Shown here piece by piece: positions 59,688 through 64,000 of a DNA stretch of 64,000 nucleotides; within the stretch, counting starts at the first letter, position 1, and each line of letters opens with the position of its first letter. The notes under the pieces are model-generated. The model was given only the letters and a program-made list of their open reading frames with translations. It was not told the origin of the DNA and ran no database searches. The stretch comes from Thermoplasmata archaeon (lineage in GTDB: Archaea > Thermoplasmatota > Thermoplasmata > Lutacidiplasmatales > UBA184): NCBI GenBank assembly GCA_022749815.1, contig JAKIWV010000002.1:568478-632477 (forward strand), given 5' to 3'. Made by a program: the position numbers and the translations under genes.

Positions 59688-62356
59688 GCGGAGTCCCCCC
59701 CGCTCGCCGCGGGGACGATGTCGGTGAGCCGCCGGGTCTTTCGGCGTCGTTTCGGGACCACCGGTGCTCCTGGAGCCTCGTCCATCGGTCGGGCCGGGCG
59801 CGCGGCGGCCCCGAAAGTCCGGTCCCATTCTTCGATGGACGAGACCCCCTCTTTCTTCCGGATCCGGACGACGCGGTCCGCGATCCCCTCGAGCTGACGT
59901 TCGTGGGACACGAGGATGACCTGCGGAAGGCCGAGACTCTCTAGGAGGTCGCCCATCCGCAGGGTCTGCTCCTGCGAGAATCCCTCCGTCGGCTCGTCCA
60001 GGATGAGGGTCTCGAGGGTGAGGCGCCCGGCGTCGCGAACCATCCGGCCCAGCGCCAGCCGGTAGGCGAGGGCCAGCGCGGTCCGCTCCCCGCCGCTCAG
60101 ACCCTCCGCAGGCGTCGGCTGACCGGCGAGGTCGGCCCAGGGGGCGAAGGTCTCGTCGACGCGGGCGCTCAGGGAGGGATCTTCGACCAGCGCGGCGAAG
60201 TACTGAGCGAACCGGCGCTCGAACTGCCGGCGCCCTTGCAAGAGCCGGCGCTGCTCGAGTTCGATCATGGCGTTCCGGAACTCGCCATCGACCCACGCGG
60301 CGAGGCCGCTCAGCTGGGCCGATTCCCCCGCGAGGGCGTCCCGCTCGCGCAGCCGCCGGGCCACCTCGTCCAATCGAGCCTTCATTTCGGCCAAGGTCCC
60401 GCGCGGGCCACTCGCCTCGCGCAAGAGTCCCTGGAGAGTGCCGTCGAGGTCTTCGGTACGGCGCCGAGCCGCTTGCCACGCCGCCTCGAGCTCGTCGGGT
60501 GGGCGAAGGCGAGATCGGCTAGATTCGATCTGCTGGAGCACTTCGGCGCGTCGCGCGGCCCGCTCCGACCCGTTCCGGTGCCGCAAATCGATCTCAGCTT
60601 GGACTTCCGGGATTCGTCGTTCGACCGCGGCGAGTCGTTCGACCTGGGCGGCCGCTGCCCGGGCGCGTGCTTCCCGTTCGAAGATGGCGCCGTCGACGAG
60701 GGCGAGCTCCGCGCGCACGCGGTCGTAGCCCTCCAAACGGGCCACCAGCGCCCGCTGACGACCCTCCAGAGCCAACCGCTCGGCGTCGAGCTGCCTCTGG
60801 AGCCCTCCTTCCTCCGTGTGTCGGGCTTGGCAGGTCGCTTGGCGCTGACGGAGGTCCGATCGACGCGAATCGAGGAGTACCCACTGGTCATGGCGCCGCT
60901 CAAACTCGAGCCGGGCCTGCGCCTCTTCGCCGGCCCGACGCACCCGCTCCGTTGCGGCCGCAAGTTCTCGCTCCAGTCGGGCGACGAGGCCCTCCTCGTC
61001 GTGTCGATGGGACTCGAATTCGGAGGCCTCGACGGGCCGGCGACATCGGGGGCATACCCCCTTCTGGACGAGCTCGGCGAGTTCCCGCAGCTCCGCCGTT
61101 GCCGTCGCGAGCCGACGGTCCAAGTCACGACGCTTCTCCTCTCGTTGGGTACGCTCCGCCTGAAGTTGCGCCAAATTCCGGTCGTCGGAGGCCTTCGGTT
61201 CGTCGACCGGCTCGGTGGCTTCGAGTCGCGCCAGGCCGCTCCGCAGGTGAGCTAGTTCGACGCGGGTGGCCTCGGTACGCACGCCCAGCTCGGCCGCGCG
61301 CGCGGCCCGCTCGGCGATCTGTTCCGCGACCACTGAAACCTGTCCTCGGAGTCCTTCGAGATCTCCGAGTCGTCGGGTCACCTCCTCCCGGCGCGTACGA
61401 AGTTCGGCGATCGAGGCCGGTGGCTCCCCGCCCCGATGTTCCCGACGGGACTCGCGCGCTCGTTCAGTCTCGAGCCTTGCGAGGATCTCCTGGGCCGATT
61501 GCAGCGCACGGCGCTCCTGCCCCACCGCGCGCTCGAGCTCTTCGGCGAGCCGTTCCTGCTGGGCGACGGCCTCACGGGCGCGCTCCATCTCGCGCCGACG
61601 CCGCTCGAAATCCTCGAGGCGCCCGCGGGATTCTCCGAGGTCCAGCCGCAGATTCCGTTCACGGTCGTCCAGCTCGGAGAGCCGGTGCTGAGCGAGGGTT
61701 TCCGCCGCTCGCCAGCGGACCGCTTCGTCCTCGATCCCTCGGTGGCGCGATGCCTGCTCCGCCAGGCCCGCGGCCCGCTCTTGGAGCGCGCGGGCAAGTC
61801 CCCGGGCGTTGTCACCGGCCAAGCGGTACTGTTCGACGCCCAGCGCTTTCCGGACCGTCTCCATTCGGGACTCGGCGTCCGGGTCGAGGACGTCTCGCAT
61901 CCGTTCTTGCGCCAGGTAAACGGCCCAGCGCCACACATCGGAATGCGCCCGGGGATTCGGGTTGTCCGGGAACCCGAGAAGGTCGATCGTGCGCCGCCGG
62001 AGCTCCGTGGCCGAGTACGCGGTGCGCTGTCCGTCCACCGCGAGAGAGTTTTCTGTCGGTTCGAAGGTATCGCGACCTTTCCGGGCCTTCCGAACGAACC
62101 GGCGCCGGAGCTCCCAACGGTGGTCTCCATCGGTCAAGGTCAGTGAGACCTCCGCGTCCCGTGCCCCATGGCGGACCAGGTAACCGGCGTCCACCTCCGC
62201 GAATCCGAAGAGAGCCATCTCAACGGCGTAGAGCAGAGACGTCTTCCCCGAGCCGATGTCGCCCGAGAGCAGCGTCGTGCCGGCACCTAAGTCGAGCTCG
62301 GCGGACCGGTAGCTGCGCAGATTGCGTAGGCCCACGTGAGCGATCTGAATCGTCAT
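59675..62356 (-). CDS. rad50: Rad50 DNA double-strand-break repair ATPase
   Basis: This 893-residue SMC-like ATPase works with Mre11 in end processing and tethering. The N-terminal Walker A is LSGDIGSGKTSLLYAVEMAL, the zinc hook is VCPRCRRPVE (about residue 435) between two long coiled coils, the C-terminal signature is LSGGERTALALAYRLALG and Walker B is TLILDEPTEGFS. A basic, disordered tail of about 60 residues follows the ATPase head, longer than usual. ATG 62356 overlaps the mre11 stop (ATGA), so the pair is translationally coupled. Confidence 0.95.
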   Translation of the reverse strand: MTIQIAHVGLRNLRSYRSAELDLGAGTTLLSGDIGSGKTSLLYAVEMALFGFAEVDAGYLVRHGARDAEVSLTLTDGDHRWELRRRFVRKARKGRDTFEPTENSLAVDGQRTAYSATELRRRTIDLLGFPDNPNPRAHSDVWRWAVYLAQERMRDVLDPDAESRMETVRKALGVEQYRLAGDNARGLARALQERAAGLAEQASRHRGIEDEAVRWRAAETLAQHRLSELDDRERNLRLDLGESRGRLEDFERRRREMERAREAVAQQERLAEELERAVGQERRALQSAQEILARLETERARESRREHRGGEPPASIAELRTRREEVTRRLGDLEGLRGQVSVVAEQIAERAARAAELGVRTEATRVELAHLRSGLARLEATEPVDEPKASDDRNLAQLQAERTQREEKRRDLDRRLATATAELRELAELVQKGVCPRCRRPVEASEFESHRHDEEGLVARLERELAAATERVRRAGEEAQARLEFERRHDQWVLLDSRRSDLRQRQATCQARHTEEGGLQRQLDAERLALEGRQRALVARLEGYDRVRAELALVDGAIFEREARARAAAAQVERLAAVERRIPEVQAEIDLRHRNGSERAARRAEVLQQIESSRSRLRPPDELEAAWQAARRRTEDLDGTLQGLLREASGPRGTLAEMKARLDEVARRLRERDALAGESAQLSGLAAWVDGEFRNAMIELEQRRLLQGRRQFERRFAQYFAALVEDPSLSARVDETFAPWADLAGQPTPAEGLSGGERTALALAYRLALGRMVRDAGRLTLETLILDEPTEGFSQEQTLRMGDLLESLGLPQVILVSHERQLEGIADRVVRIRKKEGVSSIEEWDRTFGAAARPARPMDEAPGAPVVPKRRRKTRRLTDIVPAASGGDSAQAR

Positions 62357-63678
62357 TCGCGGCTGAGCTCCCGTCCCGGTCGCCGAATCCCGAGGACCCG
62401 GAGCCCCGCGTTCACTCGAGCCGTCCGATAATCCTCCCGGGCCTCGCCATCGCCCGGCGGCAGTCCGAGCTCCCGGATCAGTTCCCGGACCCGACGGGTT
62501 CCGTCGTCCGGAGCGAGCTCGGGCAGCGGTAAGGGCGCGCGAGTTCCGAGGGCCTGCAGGATCTGGTCCTCGAGCTGACTTTCCGACTCGGCGATGAGCG
62601 GTGCGGTGGGAATCTCGGAGGCGAGGTCGGCCAGGTCCCAATGAACCGACGCGGCTCCCTTCTCCGCCGCCGCCGAGCTCGTATCAAAAAGCCCGAGCTC
62701 GGCGGCCCGCGTTGCGTCGCCGACCCCTGTCAAATGAGGAAAGAGGAGGACGCCGGGAACGGAGTGCGCCCGGACCTCCTCTCGGACAGCGGAGCGTGCC
62801 TCCTCGGGCGACTTCCCCGAGAGGTCCACGTCGAAGACGTCGACGGTACCGGGACGAAGCGTGTCGATGAATTCCGCCGTCGGAACGCCGGACCTCACGG
62901 AGACGAGAACCAATCCCCGGTGGGTGCGCCCGGTCGCCCCTTGGGCGATATCGGTCAAGTTCGTCCCGAACACAGCGCCGGGGTTGACCAGTAGCCCGCC
63001 CGTCGGCCCCTTCCCGACGTAACTGGCATGGATGTGGCCTCCCGCGTAGTAGTCGACGTTCTGCGGCAGGTCGTCCCGCGCGACACCCGGGATATGGGCT
63101 TGGAGACCGGGGGGAAGGTACTCTCGGATCGCGGCGTGGAACATGAAGATGCGAAACCCCGGTGTGCGGGCGAAAACCCCGGAATCCATCGACCGATAGT
63201 ACTCGCGGTCCAGTCCATGGGATCGACCGGAGATCCCCGCTATCACCGCCCCCGTTGGCTCGTCGAGCAGGAACGGGAGCTGCCACCGCTCCTCGCCCGC
63301 ACGGACCGCTTCCGGGGCCACACGAACGAACAGACCCGTCTCAGCGAGCACATCGAGCCAACTGGTTCGTTGGGCGACGTAGTCATGGGACCCGAAGATG
63401 AGGTAGACCCGGATCCCGCGGGCCGCCAGCCCACGCAGCGCCGCGGCGACTGGCGCCACTTCATCCGGATCCGGGACCGGTGTGTGGAATAGGTCCCCCG
63501 AGATCAGCAGGAAGTCGGCGCCCCGTTCGGCGACGGTCCGCAAGGCCTCCAGAACGCTTTCCCGGAGCGCGGCCCGAACCGCTGGATCGCGGGGCCAGGC
63601 GCCGACATGCGCATCGGCGAGGTGGGCGAAGTCGAAGTCGCGCGGCGCCACGGGACGCCCCCTACGACCGTCCGCCAC
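62353..63678 (-). CDS. mre11: Mre11 nuclease
   Basis: The 441-residue phosphoesterase has the Mre11 motifs: DAHVG (Asp22, His24), SGDLFH (Asp62), GSHDY (residues 96-100) and GHIHASYVGKG with NPGA. In motif III the usual GNHD is GSHD, replacing the metal-contacting Asn by Ser. After the capping domain a C-terminal stretch of about 100 residues is probably the Rad50-binding region. It is upstream of and coupled to rad50. The HerA and NurA genes that often accompany it are not in the window. Confidence 0.93.
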   Translation of the reverse strand: MADGRRGRPVAPRDFDFAHLADAHVGAWPRDPAVRAALRESVLEALRTVAERGADFLLISGDLFHTPVPDPDEVAPVAAALRGLAARGIRVYLIFGSHDYVAQRTSWLDVLAETGLFVRVAPEAVRAGEERWQLPFLLDEPTGAVIAGISGRSHGLDREYYRSMDSGVFARTPGFRIFMFHAAIREYLPPGLQAHIPGVARDDLPQNVDYYAGGHIHASYVGKGPTGGLLVNPGAVFGTNLTDIAQGATGRTHRGLVLVSVRSGVPTAEFIDTLRPGTVDVFDVDLSGKSPEEARSAVREEVRAHSVPGVLLFPHLTGVGDATRAAELGLFDTSSAAAEKGAASVHWDLADLASEIPTAPLIAESESQLEDQILQALGTRAPLPLPELAPDDGTRRVRELIRELGLPPGDGEAREDYRTARVNAGLRVLGIRRPGRELSRE

Positions 63679-64000
63679 CTGGATTGGGGCTCGTGGCCGG
63701 CTTTGAGGCGGGCGGGGCCGGTCCTTGGGACCGTTTCAACAGCGCGGCCAGCAAGCCCGCGCCGAGGGCTAGAAAGAGAAGCCCTTCTCCCCACGGGTCG
63801 AGATTCTCGATCGTCATCGGCGCTCCGGGTGGTGCCGAGGCCGCCGGCTTCGAGGTCCTCCGCGTCAGCGAGGATGGAGGCGCGGCGGCGGCCGTGAGGG
63901 CGTTGGTGCGCGCCATGAGCACACGAACCTGCTGGCGCTGGATCGCGAACAGCTCGGTCGCTTCCTCCATGGTAATCTGGCGATTGCGAAGTCGGTTCAC
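63662..64000 (-). CDS. Partial: small membrane protein upstream of mre11
   Basis: The 112 residues in the window start at a GTG at the very edge, so the true 5' end may lie outside. The N-terminal part is helical and charged (NRQITMEEATELFAIQRQQV), followed by an Ala/Pro/Ser-rich linker, one transmembrane helix (GEGLLFLALGAGLLAALL) and a Pro-rich basic tail. Its end overlaps the mre11 start by 17 bp, so it is probably cotranscribed with mre11-rad50. No family is recognised. Confidence 0.5.
   Translation of the reverse strand: MNRLRNRQITMEEATELFAIQRQQVRVLMARTNALTAAAAPPSSLTRRTSKPAASAPPGAPMTIENLDPWGEGLLFLALGAGLLAALLKRSQGPAPPASKPATSPNPGGGRS

Noticed and set aside
1..64000. CRISPR arrays, insertion sequences, rRNA and tRNA genes
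   Set aside because: No spaced direct repeats, transposase motifs, terminal inverted repeats or tRNA T-arm and anticodon patterns were recognised by reading; a covariance-model scan would be decisive for tRNAs.

Overview
The window reads as a GC-rich archaeal chromosome segment. Archaeal markers are a clamp-loader large subunit (RFC-L), ABCE1/RLI, Mre11-Rad50, MptA-type GTP cyclohydrolase, archaeal GH57 and GH15 alpha-glucan enzymes and AMP-forming acetyl-CoA synthetase. Many genes carry a TATA-like box (often CTTAAG or TTATA) centred about 26-27 nt before the start codon, which points to leaderless transcripts. Gene content and the Ser/Thr/Gly-rich surface proteins with a C-terminal membrane anchor fit an uncultivated Thermoplasmatota lineage; that placement is inference. 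I recognised no rRNA, tRNA, CRISPR array or insertion sequence.

Layout. 0.3-6 kb: alpha-glucan cluster (GT4 glycosyltransferase, GH57, GH15 glucoamylase) and a ROK sugar kinase. 6-8.3 kb: large secreted protein. 8.5-9.7 kb: decayed ATP sulfurylase pseudogene. 9.8-13.6 kb: AAC(3)-like acetyltransferase, AlkA-like glycosylase, zinc alcohol dehydrogenase, membrane protein. 13.6-14.5 kb: no confident gene. 14.5-17.5 kb: methyltransferase, divergent FixX/FixC electron-transfer pair, universal stress protein. 18.4-27.7 kb: metabolic and stress genes (MBL hydrolase, dienoyl-CoA-reductase-like SDR, YtcJ amidohydrolase, cupin, tandem GNAT, pirin, acetyl-CoA synthetase, zinc ribbon, OsmC, DUF1684). 27.7-31 kb: STAND-like ATPase/TPR protein and a winged-helix regulator. 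31.1-32.5 kb: two small proteins with a cytosolic HtrA protease. 32.7-41.5 kb: RFC-L, DUF59 protein, MptA, MacB-type ABC exporter, ABCE1, PH-domain protein. 41.5-43.5 kb: small membrane and secreted proteins.

43.6-52.4 kb is the most notable part: a sulfur-handling block. On the minus strand a SufR-like three-cysteine regulator is followed by a CysM-like cysteine synthase, a JAMM (Mec-like) protease, and a single polypeptide fusing a CysO-like ubiquitin fold to a MoeZ-like E1 plus rhodanese. Divergent from the regulator are sufC, sufS and sufB, with sufD facing sufB. A TTTACACACC element lies in both the regulator/sufC intergenic region and the sufD promoter. SufU follows at 55.3 kb. With sulfate activation (ATP sulfurylase) broken in this window, the cell plausibly makes cysteine from a protein thiocarboxylate, as in the Mycobacterium tuberculosis CysM-CysO-Mec-MoeZ route, and coordinates it with Fe-S assembly.

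52.5-64 kb: surface protein and divergent regulator, SufU, ferredoxin with B12-type radical SAM protein, GNAT-like protein, aldo-keto reductase, Rad50-Mre11, and a partial membrane protein at the edge.
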